Source: CALRWV02 sp943371965 (GTDB taxonomy: Bacteria > Bacteroidota > JABWAT01). Taken from it: a stretch of DNA of 64,000 nt. Positions within the stretch are counted from its first letter, which is position 1. Each line of letters begins with the position of its first letter. Below are positions 17,098-25,420 of the stretch, piece by piece. The notes below the pieces were generated by a model. The model had not been told where the DNA came from and made no database searches. It saw only the letters and a list, made by a program, of their open reading frames with translations. The stretch is taken from positions 124,001-188,000 of the forward strand of contig CALRWV020000006.1 in assembly GCA_943371965.1 (NCBI GenBank). The letters run 5' to 3'. The translations under genes were made by a program, and so were the position numbers.

Positions 17098-18164
17098 TAT
17101 TTTCCCGGCTGATAAATCTGGTCAAAAATTCCACCGTCGCTGAAATGTTTTTTCTGCGCAACGGTCCATCCGCCGAAGACATCATCCACGGTAATGAGTT
17201 CAAGTTTGGTAAAACGTTTCAAATCTTCTGGAAGTGCAAATTTTGTGTTGACAGGCCTGTAATAATGATGGGCTGCCAATTTCTGCCCGGTTTCAGAATA
17301 CAGGAATTTCAGATATTCTTCAGCAACTTTTCTTGTGCCATGTTTATCTGCCCATTTATCAACAACAGTTACAGGAGGTTCTGCCAGGATACTGAGCGGA
17401 GGAACTACGATTTCAAATTTATCATCACCCAATTCGTTGAAAGCAAGAAATGCTTCATTTTCCCATGCCAATAAAACATCACCGATTTCACGTTGAACGA
17501 AAGAGTTGGTTGAACCACGCGCACCTGAATCAAGAACCGGAACATGTTTGAAAAGTTCGGTTATGAATTCGGTTGCTTTTTTTTCTGCTGCTGCAACTTC
17601 TTTTGCGAATTTTGGATTCTTGATTTTAGACAGATCACCCAATTCTTTTTTAAGGATGTAAGCGTAAGCAGCCAGATAATTCCATCTTGCACCACCGGAT
17701 GTTTTCGGATTTGGAGTGATAACTTCAATTCCCGGTTTGATCAGATCATTCCAGTCTTTGATTCCTTTCGGATTTCCTTTTCTCACCAGAAATACAATGG
17801 TTGATGTATAAGGTGAGCTGTTGTTTGTCAGGCGTTTCTGCCAGTTTGCATCCAGAAGACCGGCTTTTTCCACCAATGCATCCACATCGTAAGCCAAAGC
17901 AAGAGTAACTACATCGGCTTCAAGACCGTCAATAACGGCACGTGCCTGTTTTCCCGATCCGCCGTGTGACTGATCGATGGTCAGGAATTCACCTGTTTTC
18001 GATTTCCAGTATTTGATGAATTCAGCATTGTAATCTTTGTAGAATTCACGTGTTGGATCGTAGGAAACATTCAGAAGTTTAACTTCTTTTCCTGCCTGGG
18101 CAAATCCGGCTGAAAGCAGAAAACTTGTCAGCAGGGTTGCGAGTGATATATTTTTGAGTAACAT
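17097..18164 (-). CDS. Periplasmic sulfate-binding protein (Sbp/CysP family)
   Basis: A signal peptide ending 'SAGFAQA' precedes the mature protein. Family blocks include 'LLNVSYDPTREFYKDYNAEF', 'QSHGGSGKQARAVIDGLEAD', 'DVVTLALAYDVDAL', 'NPKTSGGARWNYLAAYAY' and 'GDVLLAWENEAFLA', which are the ligand-binding and signature positions of prokaryotic sulfate-binding proteins. Start 18164 is preferred because GGAG lies 8 nt upstream; an ATG at 18176 would add four residues. Sbp and CysP differ in sulfate versus thiosulfate preference and cannot be told apart here. Confidence 0.95.
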   Translation of the reverse strand: MLLKNISLATLLTSFLLSAGFAQAGKEVKLLNVSYDPTREFYKDYNAEFIKYWKSKTGEFLTIDQSHGGSGKQARAVIDGLEADVVTLALAYDVDALVEKAGLLDANWQKRLTNNSSPYTSTIVFLVRKGNPKGIKDWNDLIKPGIEVITPNPKTSGGARWNYLAAYAYILKKELGDLSKIKNPKFAKEVAAAEKKATEFITELFKHVPVLDSGARGSTNSFVQREIGDVLLAWENEAFLAFNELGDDKFEIVVPPLSILAEPPVTVVDKWADKHGTRKVAEEYLKFLYSETGQKLAAHHYYRPVNTKFALPEDLKRFTKLELITVDDVFGGWTVAQKKHFSDGGIFDQIYQPGK

Positions 18165-18191
18165 GTTAGACTCCATTTATAAAGTGTTGAA

Positions 18192-19469
18192 TTAAAAAGC
18201 GAATTGAACTCTGGACAGCACAAGTTTTTCAGACGGAAACTTTGCTGTTGATTTTGATTTGTAATTTGTCTGGTCATAATTGAATACAACTTTAACTGCA
18301 CGGTTTAAATACCAGTTGATTCCAAATCCTACTTCATCAGCCTGACCTGGATTTTTGATTGGATCTGCAAAAACCGGGAATGCTTTGTTATCAATTTTCA
18401 GTGAACTCAAACGGACAGCAACTTCAAGTGCGCCCCAGGTTCCGTTGTCCGGATCGAAATTGGTTTCAGGTTTTACACCGTTGAAAGAAGGAGCTCCACC
18501 AAACAAAACATAACTGGCAGAAAAACTCCACGCTTTGGTATCCAAATCCGCTGAGGTTGTGCTCTTAACAAATTTTTGTGTTGATTGAACATAATCACCG
18601 GAAAGCCCTAAATTGCTCCAGTAAAAATATCCCTGAGGTGATATACGGAAATGTTTTCTAGCTGAATTAACCCCAGTATTATATTTGAAAAAATCGGTTC
18701 TTCCAGAGGTTTTGTAGCTTGGAAGGACTTCTGAGGCACGGTCTGAAAAAGTACCCGAAACACCAAATCCCAATCCTTTCAGAAAACTGTCTTCTGATTT
18801 TTGGAACGGCTCAAGAAATATTCTTCCGTGAACTTCTTTCTGGTCATTCAAATCATTGTCAAGCTGACCACGGTTTTCCACACCATCAAAGATTCCGAAT
18901 GAATAACTGGTTGTCAGAAAATTTATTTTACCGTAAAAAAGAATACCGATGTCACGATTGGGAACCAGATTGTCAGAAAGTGGTGATTCAGCAAATAAAA
19001 GTGAATTTCTTGCCTGAACTTTTTCAAGACCAACCTGAGGTTTCTGTTTCCCGATTCTAACAGAAAGAACTGAATATTTTTTGTACTCAAGGTAAGAATC
19101 AAGCAGATCACCGGCTTTGGCATCACCATATTCAGAAAGTAGTCTGAATTCGAAATCTTTATAAAGAATTCCCTGAAAATCGAGACGGGCATTTCTCAAA
19201 CCGGTCTGATCATTTGCAGCTTTGTTGAAATCATCTACAAAAACTTTGGTATCAGCTTGAATAAGTCCCTTGAATTTGAGAGCGAAATTATTGTCGGATG
19301 ATTTGATTGAAAATCCGGCATCACCGGCAGTAACACCAATGGTTACAGGTATTGGTTTTTTTACAGAAGCAGAATCAGCGGCACTTTTTTCCTGTGCAGT
19401 TGCAGTTTCGGACGGAATTAAATTTAAAACCGTCAGCAGAATTACGATGTAAAATATATTTTTAAACAT
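18192..19469 (-). CDS. OprO/OprP-like anion-selective outer-membrane porin
   Basis: A signal peptide ('LIPSETATAQ') is followed by 'IGVTAGDAGFSIKSSDNNFA' and 'LKFKGLIQADTKVFVDD', the typical N-terminal strands of phosphate-selective porin O/P family barrels. 'NARLDFQGILYKDFEFRLLS', 'LEYKKYSVLSVRIGKQKPQV' and the C-terminal strand 'KLVLSRVQFAF' with terminal Phe fit a 16-strand barrel. OprP itself carries phosphate, but here the gene sits between a yezD-like gene and the sulfate-binding protein gene, so an outer-membrane sulfate channel is the likelier role. That substrate is inferred from context only. Confidence 0.88.
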   Translation of the reverse strand: MFKNIFYIVILLTVLNLIPSETATAQEKSAADSASVKKPIPVTIGVTAGDAGFSIKSSDNNFALKFKGLIQADTKVFVDDFNKAANDQTGLRNARLDFQGILYKDFEFRLLSEYGDAKAGDLLDSYLEYKKYSVLSVRIGKQKPQVGLEKVQARNSLLFAESPLSDNLVPNRDIGILFYGKINFLTTSYSFGIFDGVENRGQLDNDLNDQKEVHGRIFLEPFQKSEDSFLKGLGFGVSGTFSDRASEVLPSYKTSGRTDFFKYNTGVNSARKHFRISPQGYFYWSNLGLSGDYVQSTQKFVKSTTSADLDTKAWSFSASYVLFGGAPSFNGVKPETNFDPDNGTWGALEVAVRLSSLKIDNKAFPVFADPIKNPGQADEVGFGINWYLNRAVKVVFNYDQTNYKSKSTAKFPSEKLVLSRVQFAF

Positions 19470-19538
19470 GGTAATGGGTTCCTTTACTGAATTGAATTAA
19501 TCCGGAAGTCCGGTCTCTTTTCAATAAAATGATGAGTG

Positions 19539-19772
19539 TTACTGTCCCGTTTTCGGGTTCAGTTTATTTGAATTTTCATGTGAGTCAGTTTTTGAAGGAT
19601 AACTGAATTCCTTTTTTTCAAAACGGCGTTTTTCTTTCCGTTCAATCTGAACGACTTTAAAATCATGGATAATAATTTCTACCGAACCGAACTGAATGTT
19701 TTTGATGCTTTGAAGAATTTCTTCAGCAATTAAAGGATCAGTTTCGGTCGTTTTTTTTCTGGAATTACTCAT
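19539..19772 (-). CDS. YezD-like small protein (DUF2292)
   Basis: This 77-aa product contains the compact YezD/DUF2292 pattern: 'EEILQSIKNIQFGSVEIIIH' followed by 'DFKVVQIERKEKRRF'. Members of this family are small, of unknown biochemical function, and frequently occur in sulfur-assimilation operons. Here it is the first gene of the sulfate uptake operon, 69 bp ahead of the porin gene, with a candidate Rrf2 operator 28-46 bp before its start. It may therefore report or modulate sulfur status. The lysine-rich tail after residue 55 is not part of the conserved core. Confidence 0.85.
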   Translation of the reverse strand: MSNSRKKTTETDPLIAEEILQSIKNIQFGSVEIIIHDFKVVQIERKEKRRFEKKEFSYPSKTDSHENSNKLNPKTGQ

Positions 19773-19799
19773 AATAAGTTAATCTGTTTATATAGTATT

Positions 19800-19818
19800 G
19801 TCTATAGTATTAATAGAC
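19800..19818. promoter_or_regulatory. Candidate Rrf2 operator upstream of the sulfate operon
   Basis: A perfect inverted repeat, GTCTAT-AGTATTA-ATAGAC, lies between the Rrf2 gene and yezD, 28-46 bp before the yezD start. TATAGTATT is also directly repeated at 19791-19799 and 19803-19811. The same GTCTAT-N7-ATAGA arrangement lies before the Rrf2 gene itself. Confidence 0.65.
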
Positions 19819-19837
19819 TAATGCATATAAAAAATAA

Positions 19838-20275
19838 TTATTTTCCGGTTTTAAGTTTTTGTTCAGTTTTAAGCATTTCCGCTAAAGTTGCAGAATTTAA
19901 TATTTTGACAGATTCTTCACGAACCTGTTTAAAAACATCTCTGACGGCACAAGTTTCTTCATCAACGCATTCATCACAGCGTTCGTAATATTGGAAGGTA
20001 ACACATGGAATATACCCAATTGCACCATCAAATAGCCTCAAAACCGTAGCCATATTGACATCTTCTGGTTTTTGTTTGAGGTAATAACCGCCACCTTTTC
20101 CTTTAGCACTGCTCAAAATTCCGGCATGTTTCAAATCATTCAGAATGGATTCGAGAAATTTTTTCGGAATATTCTCACTTGAAGCAATGTCACGTATCAA
20201 AATAGGACCTTTGTTGTATTCTCTGGCCAGTTTAACCAGAGCAAGAATCGCATATTTTGTTTTTTTTGACAGCAT
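19838..20275 (-). CDS. Rrf2-family transcriptional regulator with a four-cysteine cluster
   Basis: The product is 145 aa from ATG 20275; an upstream in-frame start adds only a hydrophobic, non-homologous leader. The winged helix-turn-helix is visible ('KTKYAILALVKLAREY', 'IRDIASSENIPKKFLESIL', 'LSSAKGKGGGYYLKQKPEDV'). The C-terminal region has Cys91, Cys100, Cys103 and Cys109, a spacing suited to an Fe-S cluster or redox sensing. Rrf2 proteins include IscR, NsrR and the cysteine-metabolism repressor CymR. Because the sulfate operon starts 66 bp downstream and both share an operator-like repeat, a CymR-like role in sulfur control is likely. The effector is unknown. Confidence 0.9.
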   Translation of the reverse strand: MLSKKTKYAILALVKLAREYNKGPILIRDIASSENIPKKFLESILNDLKHAGILSSAKGKGGGYYLKQKPEDVNMATVLRLFDGAIGYIPCVTFQYYERCDECVDEETCAVRDVFKQVREESVKILNSATLAEMLKTEQKLKTGK

Positions 20276-20286
20276 TTTTTGAAATA

Positions 20287-20305
20287 GTCTATTAAGTAGA
20301 TAGAG
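20287..20305. promoter_or_regulatory. Candidate Rrf2 autoregulatory operator
   Basis: GTCTAT-TAAGTAG-ATAGAG, 12-30 bp before the Rrf2 start, matches the yezD-upstream site at 11 of 12 arm positions with the same 7-nt spacer. The position could overlap the promoter or RBS and suggests autorepression. Confidence 0.6.
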
Positions 20306-20487
20306 TAAAACAAGAATAAGGCTGGAAATTTTATAAGTCAAATAATTGCTGAAACTTTAATTTGGTGTCATTGATCGAAATCTGACTTTCTTTTTGAAAT
20401 GAAAATGAAGGGTGTTACCTTGTAAACAAAGAAAATTCCGGAGAAGGAATTTATTCAGGTGGATGTTATTAGTGGGGAGGAAGCTAA

Positions 20488-21288
20488 ATGGATCCTGTCA
20501 GTTTATTCAAATACCGCAGTTTCAATTCAGAATTTCATCTCGAAAGCCTTAAAAAAAACACAGTCTTTTTCAGTTCACCCAATAAGTTGAATGATCCCAA
20601 TGATGCATTGGGAATGTTTGTTTATAATAATTATACCGACGATGAGCTGATTTATTTGTCAAAGGAAAAAATTAAACTTGGCAATTCCGGTTTAAAACAG
20701 GAAGAAATTGAGAAAATCCATAATGAGCTGTTTGATCTTAATTCAGCGCGGGAAGCTGTAAGACCCGAAAATCAGTATGAATTTCTGAAAGAGCATTTCA
20801 ACGGACATCTTGGCATTTTATCATTTTCGGGGTCCAACAACAACATTAAGATGTGGACAAACAATGGTGGAAACTCAAAGGGGTTTTGCATTGAATATGA
20901 TTATTATCTTTTCAGGAAATGGATCAGTTATTTCGTTCCGGGCAGAAATATCCAGGTTAAAGGTTTTTACAAAGTAAAATATGCTGATGTTTTGCCGCAA
21001 TTCAATTACAAAAATTTTTCGGCAACAGATGAAATAAAGGCCTTCACAACAAAAAAAACGGAATGGTCTTATCAGGAAGAATACAGATTATTTACCTTGG
21101 AAAAAACCAATTTTTCGTACAACCTGAATCCTAAAATAATCAAATCGATTTATTTGGGTTATAATGTAAGTGTGGCAAATGAAAAAGTTGTTTTGGATAT
21201 TGTCAACATGATTCTGCCTCATGTGAAGGTTTTCAAAGCGAAATTCAACAGCATCAATTTCAGTCTGGAGTTTGTTGAGATAAGCTGA
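20488..21288 (+). CDS. DUF2971 family protein
   Basis: The 266-aa product shows the DUF2971 pattern: 'LFKYRSFNSEFHLESLKKNT' and 'FFSSPNKLNDPNDALG' at the N-terminus, 'GILSFSGSNNNIKMWTNNGG' and 'KGFCIEYDYYLF' in the middle, and 'KKTEWSYQEEYRLF' plus 'IKSIYLGYNVS' near the end. The family is widespread, soluble and without an established biochemical function. A good RBS (GGGGAGGAAGC) precedes the start. It stands divergent from the Rrf2 gene and upstream of four lipoprotein genes, with no clear functional link to either. Confidence 0.85.
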   Translation: MDPVSLFKYRSFNSEFHLESLKKNTVFFSSPNKLNDPNDALGMFVYNNYTDDELIYLSKEKIKLGNSGLKQEEIEKIHNELFDLNSAREAVRPENQYEFLKEHFNGHLGILSFSGSNNNIKMWTNNGGNSKGFCIEYDYYLFRKWISYFVPGRNIQVKGFYKVKYADVLPQFNYKNFSATDEIKAFTTKKTEWSYQEEYRLFTLEKTNFSYNLNPKIIKSIYLGYNVSVANEKVVLDIVNMILPHVKVFKAKFNSINFSLEFVEIS

Positions 21289-21388
21289 GAAACTCAATGG
21301 TTGAGAATATGAATGAACATTCTTAACTTTCAGAAAAACAAAGTAAAGTGATCCCGGAAAATGATTCAATAATGAAAACGGTAAATTT

Positions 21389-21922
21389 ATGAACAAACTC
21401 TTTTTTCTTGCAGTTATTATGCTGTTAGGTTGCAATAATCTTAAATACAAAACTGAAAGTGGGTTTAATCCCCGAACACATAATTTTTCATATACTGAAA
21501 TTTCTGATTCGTCACTTATGTTTAAACGGGTTCAAGTCAACCTTCCGGGTGATTCAATTATTAACGGGAAAATAACCGGAATTTTAAAAGACAGAATAAT
21601 GATTTCGACACAATTAAAACGTGATACACTTTCTGTTCCGTTTATGGAAATCAAATCATTTCAGGTATCCGGATTTCCTTTGCCATATTACAGCCGGTCT
21701 TCTTTCGGAATTGGATTTTCAGGAACTTTCATTTTATTTATCTCACCCTATATAATAAATACGGTAAATAATACCAAAACACCCAACTCTTACAATCAAA
21801 CTCCAGAAATGACAATTGCATATATGGGAGTAGGGTTGTTGGGTGGTTTTCTTTTATCAAATTATTTGGATTACAATCAGCAAGAATTGGAAAATCAAAT
21901 TGTAACAATCTTTGTTGAGTAA
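21389..21922 (+). CDS. Putative membrane-anchored lipoprotein, unknown function
   Basis: A lipoprotein signal (MNKLFFLAVIMLLGC, Cys15) is followed by a beta-rich part ('RVQVNLPGDSIINGKITGIL', 'DTLSVPFMEIKSFQVSGFPL'). A hydrophobic segment lies around residues 105-125 ('FGIGFSGTFILFISPYI'), and another at 145-160 ('YMGVGLLGGFLLSNYL'). The middle looks like a small OB- or SH3-like barrel followed by two possible membrane helices. No family was recognised. It is the first of four lipoprotein genes on this strand with gaps of about 30-65 bp. Confidence 0.7.
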   Translation: MNKLFFLAVIMLLGCNNLKYKTESGFNPRTHNFSYTEISDSSLMFKRVQVNLPGDSIINGKITGILKDRIMISTQLKRDTLSVPFMEIKSFQVSGFPLPYYSRSSFGIGFSGTFILFISPYIINTVNNTKTPNSYNQTPEMTIAYMGVGLLGGFLLSNYLDYNQQELENQIVTIFVE

Positions 21923-21951
21923 AAAATCTTGCAATTTATGTGAGTTAATAA

Positions 21952-22536
21952 ATGAAGTTTTCTTTTTATCCATATTTAATTCTGTTTTCCGGTTGTCTTG
22001 CAACCCCAATTATTGATAAACCAGCAGTTGATGAGATATATAAATCTCAGTCAAAAGTTATTGAACAGGCTATCCTTGAAACTGCAAAAACAGGCGACTG
22101 GCTGGTCATCCGCGGTTATCACGGAACTGATAATCTGGTAACCAACGCAACAGGAATTCCTTTAAGTCATGTAGCTGTATTTGATTTAAAAACAAAAGAA
22201 GTTATTGAAGCGGAAGGGATCGGTGTTCATAAAACATCACTCACTGATTTTATTGATAAATCTTTCCGGGTTATTGTTATCCGACCGAGATGGCGGAACG
22301 AAACAAATGCTGATTCGGCTTATTCAAACGCAGAAAAACTGGTGGGAAGTGATTATGATTATCTGGGTACAATCGGGTTCAGTTTTCCGAGCAAATATTA
22401 CTGCAGCGAACTTGCCGTAACAATTTACAAACACTGGTTCAGCAAAAAAGAAAATTTTCCTGACGTGATAAAACCGGGAGAACTGTATTTGTATGGAAGC
22501 GTTTTGTTCGATTCGCTTCCGAGGGATGAATTGTGA
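21952..22536 (+). CDS. YiiX/YaeF-like papain-fold amidase lipoprotein (C92 type)
   Basis: The signal ends 'LILFSGC', placing the lipid Cys at about position 15. The mature protein has the YiiX-like blocks 'TGDWLVIRGYHG', 'IPLSHVAVFDLKTKEVIEAE' (active-site His in SHVAV), 'GSDYDYLGTIGF' and 'SKYYCSELAVTIY', where the Cys of YYCSEL is the expected nucleophile in this circularly permuted NlpC/P60-like fold. Such enzymes act on peptidoglycan stem peptides or related amide bonds, though few have a proven substrate. The lipid anchor would place it at the periplasmic face of a membrane. Confidence 0.83.
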   Translation: MKFSFYPYLILFSGCLATPIIDKPAVDEIYKSQSKVIEQAILETAKTGDWLVIRGYHGTDNLVTNATGIPLSHVAVFDLKTKEVIEAEGIGVHKTSLTDFIDKSFRVIVIRPRWRNETNADSAYSNAEKLVGSDYDYLGTIGFSFPSKYYCSELAVTIYKHWFSKKENFPDVIKPGELYLYGSVLFDSLPRDEL

Positions 22537-22599
22537 ATGAATGTGCAAATTGAAATAGAAACAAATCAATAAAAGTGTTTCAAATAAAAAGGCTAAGAA

Positions 22600-23292
22600 A
22601 TGAAAAAAACTAAGTCCAAAAATCTGATTTTGACTATTTTGGCGATTTCACTTTTCACAGGATGCTTTCCCGGTACGATCATTACCAAGGATTATCAGGA
22701 ACCGGGGTTTGATACAAAAAAAATAAGCAAGGAAAGTAAAATTGAAGTTTATGTAACAAATACAGTCAATATCAATGAATTCGAAAAGTCATTTACTTCT
22801 GAATATAAGTCAAGGGAAAAGTTTACTGACAGGTTTTTAAAGCAAATCGCAGATACTTTAAAATTTGTCCACGGTGCAAATGGAAAAATTGGAACAGATC
22901 AAACAATAGGAAACAAACTGGTTTCATTGATTTTTAATCCCCAATTATTTTCAGAGATAAGTCCAGTCTTTGATTCTTCTAAGTTTGATTATTTTCTGGT
23001 AATTAAATCTGTGCTTATTGGAAATGAATTGGATTATTCGCCTAATTATGTTTCTTCAGGTCTTAACGGATCAACTGTTTCATTTGGTGGTGGGAGTACT
23101 GAAACATGTGTTGTAACCTTAAACGCTCAAATATGGAGTGTTTCAGATAAAAGGATAGTTCTTGCATTTTCTGCGATAGGCAAATCGACTGTTGCTTTGT
23201 TTTTCTATGGAACAGCCCTTAAAGATGCAGTAAACAATTCAGTTTTCAACATGCTGAAATATTTAAAAGACGGTACAACAAAAAGACATTGA
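22600..23292 (+). CDS. Putative lipoprotein, unknown function
   Basis: Lipobox 'SLFTGC' follows a lysine-rich n-region and leucine-rich core. The mature part has a strand-helix pattern ('SKIEVYVTNTVNINEFEKSF', 'FTDRFLKQIADTLKFV', 'FDYFLVIKSVLIGN', 'CVVTLNAQIWSVSDKRIVLA') like that of LPS-assembly or CsgG/GNA1162-type lipoproteins that sample secretion machinery. No convincing family match could be made by eye. A Gly/Ser-rich loop ('GLNGSTVSFGGGSTE') interrupts the strand region. It lies between the YiiX-like gene and another lipoprotein gene. Confidence 0.7.
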   Translation: MKKTKSKNLILTILAISLFTGCFPGTIITKDYQEPGFDTKKISKESKIEVYVTNTVNINEFEKSFTSEYKSREKFTDRFLKQIADTLKFVHGANGKIGTDQTIGNKLVSLIFNPQLFSEISPVFDSSKFDYFLVIKSVLIGNELDYSPNYVSSGLNGSTVSFGGGSTETCVVTLNAQIWSVSDKRIVLAFSAIGKSTVALFFYGTALKDAVNNSVFNMLKYLKDGTTKRH

Positions 23293-23340
23293 TTCATCCA
23301 AACCAGGTATTAATTTAATAAAAACCAAGAAAGATAGATT

Positions 23341-23922
23341 ATGAGTAAACTTTCATTATTAATTCTGTCAGTAATTTGTATTTTAATTTTTTCATCCTGC
23401 AGTCCGTTGTACTATGGATATTTACCCGGTACTGATTATAAAATTTACAAACTCAATAAGAGTTATGATTTAAAAAAAGCACATTACAATTTGGAAGTGT
23501 CTGATAAGCGTATGAATATCAACCAAATAGAGTGTTATAATGAGCAAATTGATAGAAATACTGAATTGGAAGGATCTTTAGGTTTGAAATTACTTCAAGA
23601 ATCTCTTGAACAGAGCATTAAAAATTCGAATGGTGAAATTGACAATAAAAGTGAAGAAAAAATTGAAGTAAAATTACAGGCAATCTCTTTTGAATTAGTT
23701 GGCTTTGGATTTTTGGTTGTTCATGGATTTGTTCAGTTTGAGGTTTTTCATAATGGTCAATCAAAAATTTATTGTTCTGACATGACTGATCAGGATGATG
23801 ATTCTCCACTGCCATGGTATAGTCTGGTAACAAGAAAAACGGGTTCGCGTTTAATTTTATCAGGTTCACTCAAAAGGGCAACGGAGAATTTGATTAAGGA
23901 TTTGGAAGCGGGAAATATTTAA
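23341..23922 (+). CDS. Putative lipoprotein, unknown function
   Basis: The signal peptide ends in 'LIFSSC', giving mature 'CSPLYYGYLPGTDYKIYK'. The body has a strand-helix-strand layout ('HYNLEVSDKRMNIN', 'GLKLLQESLEQSIKNS', 'KIEVKLQAISFELVGFGFLV') resembling the fold of small periplasmic lipoproteins. No family was recognised. It is the last gene before a strong terminator, which suggests the four lipoprotein genes from 21389 form one transcription unit. Confidence 0.7.
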   Translation: MSKLSLLILSVICILIFSSCSPLYYGYLPGTDYKIYKLNKSYDLKKAHYNLEVSDKRMNINQIECYNEQIDRNTELEGSLGLKLLQESLEQSIKNSNGEIDNKSEEKIEVKLQAISFELVGFGFLVVHGFVQFEVFHNGQSKIYCSDMTDQDDDSPLPWYSLVTRKTGSRLILSGSLKRATENLIKDLEAGNI

Positions 23923-23944
23923 CTAATTACCAGTAGTTTTAAAC

Positions 23945-23974
23945 AAAAAAAGGCGCTTGTAAGCGCCTTTTTTT
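23945..23974. terminator. Strong bidirectional rho-independent terminator
   Basis: GGCGCTT-GT-AAGCGCC (23952-23967) is flanked by seven A on the left and seven T on the right. It lies 22 bp after the last lipoprotein stop and just beyond the 3' end of the minus-strand tRNA, so it can serve both. Confidence 0.92.
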
Positions 23975-23979
23975 GTTTG

Positions 23980-24052
23980 TGGGCAGAGAGGGAATTGAAC
24001 CCCCGACACATGGATTTTCAGTCCATTGCTCTACCGACTGAGCTATCTGCCC
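23980..24052 (-). tRNA. tRNA-Phe (anticodon GAA)
   Basis: The minus strand folds as a 73-nt cloverleaf. The acceptor stem is GGGCAGA / TCTGCCC, the D-arm contains AGCTCAGTCGGTAGAGC, and the anticodon stem-loop is GGACTGAAAATCC with anticodon GAA. The T-arm contains GGTTCAATTCC. The discriminator base is A, and CCA is not encoded. A terminator follows directly. Confidence 0.97.
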
Positions 24053-24143
24053 AACATAATTGGGAGTGGCAAAGATAATTCGTGAAAATTGTGTTTGCAA
24101 TAGGGTGCGGCGAAAATTTCAAACTTGAACTTTAATAAGTTAA

Positions 24144-24217
24144 AACGCCAAGACGCTGAGACGCAAAGAAAAAAGAATTATTGTAATTAAAACTTTGCTC
24201 CTTCGCGTCATGGCGGT
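24144..24217. repeat. 'CGCCAAGACGC' family inverted repeat
   Basis: AACGCCAAGACGCTGAGACG CAAAG (24144-24168) and CTTTGCTCCTTCGCGTCATG GCGGT (24193-24217) form an imperfect inverted pair. It lies immediately downstream of the ABC permease stop (24230, minus strand). Relatives occur at 43553-43808 and 54046-54127. Confidence 0.7.
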
Positions 24218-24229
24218 AATATTTAAATA

Positions 24230-25405
24230 TTAAACATCAGAACGTAAAGCATTCACAATATTCATTCTTGATGCTTTGATTGCCGGTAAAAATCCTCCAA
24301 AAATTCCCATGACGATTGCGAAAATCAATGTTTTCAGTACAATTTCGCCATTCATTGAAAATCCGAAGGCAAGTTCAGAGAAAGAAGTGAAGTTGGTTGT
24401 TGAAAAAGATGCAAACTGCAAAAGAGAAGCAATAGAAATCCCGATAATTCCTCCAATGATTGCAATTGATAATGATTCAATCAGAAAGGAAGTTAAAACA
24501 CTTCTGCGTCTGAAGCCCAATGCGCGGAGAGTTCCAATTTCTACGGTTCTGTTGGCTACTGCTGCGTACATGGTAATCATGGCACCAATCATAGCACCAA
24601 AGCTGAAAATGATGGTTACAACCAATCCTAAGGCAGTAATAAAACTTGCCATCAGCGATGATTGTTCCAAATAAAATGCAGTTTCTACTTTAGGTGACAT
24701 TTCATTCAACCGTTTATCAGATTCAATTCTATTTTTGACCGATTCAAAATCACTCTTGTTGGTCAGTTTAAAGGTTCCTGAAGAAAAAACGTTCTGGCGG
24801 TTAAACTGATTACTTAATAATTCAATATCGCCCCAAATTTCAGAAGCAAATCCTGACTTTCCACCATTCATGATTCCAACAATTGTGTAATGTCCTGAAC
24901 CGATGTCAATTTTCTGTCCGAGCTCAACATTTTTAAATTGACTGTGGATTTTATTCCCGACAACAACTTCATCAGTCCCTTCCTGAAACCATCTTCCCGA
25001 TTCAAGCGAAACCTGTGGTCTTAACGTAAAAGCACCTTTTGAAACACCGCGGATGATGATATTTCCCATATCGCCTGACTCTTTTTTGCTTAAATTTGTC
25101 ATCATAATCATATCCCATGAACCAAGTGGTTTACCGTCATTTGCTTTACTTATTTCAGGGAAAGTTGAAATGATGTCTATTTGTTCTCTGGTAACTGATG
25201 ATGTTAATTCACTGGTAGCGCCTTTTCTGAGAACAATAAAATTATCATCAGAACCGGTTGCAACCAATGTATCACGAATACCTTGTGCCAGCATCAGGAC
25301 TGCAGCAAAAACAAAAACGACAAGGGCGATTCCACCAATTGTCATTCCCGTTGTAACGCGGCGTGTCCATAAATTTTTGATTGTATATTTTAATGGAATT
25401 TTCAT
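24230..25405 (-). CDS. MacB/LolC-like ABC transporter permease (second of two)
   Basis: The 391-aa protein has the four-helix FtsX/MacB topology: one N-terminal helix ('TTGMTIGGIALVVFVFAAVL'), a large periplasmic domain (~50-260), and three C-terminal helices with the conserved FtsX loop 'NRTVEIGTLRALGFRRRSVL'. It lies 15 bp after the other permease and downstream of an ATPase and adaptor gene, so the four form one export system. MacB normally carries one permease fused to its ATPase; here two distinct permeases and a free ATPase imply a heterodimer, like LolCE. Confidence 0.92.
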   Translation of the reverse strand: MKIPLKYTIKNLWTRRVTTGMTIGGIALVVFVFAAVLMLAQGIRDTLVATGSDDNFIVLRKGATSELTSSVTREQIDIISTFPEISKANDGKPLGSWDMIMMTNLSKKESGDMGNIIIRGVSKGAFTLRPQVSLESGRWFQEGTDEVVVGNKIHSQFKNVELGQKIDIGSGHYTIVGIMNGGKSGFASEIWGDIELLSNQFNRQNVFSSGTFKLTNKSDFESVKNRIESDKRLNEMSPKVETAFYLEQSSLMASFITALGLVVTIIFSFGAMIGAMITMYAAVANRTVEIGTLRALGFRRRSVLTSFLIESLSIAIIGGIIGISIASLLQFASFSTTNFTSFSELAFGFSMNGEIVLKTLIFAIVMGIFGGFLPAIKASRMNIVNALRSDV

Positions 25406-25420
25406 TGATAAATCCTTTTA

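Noticed and set aside
20488..21288. DUF2971 gene as part of an antiphage system
   Set aside because: No nuclease, helicase, toxin or other defence gene is nearby, so the context does not support it.
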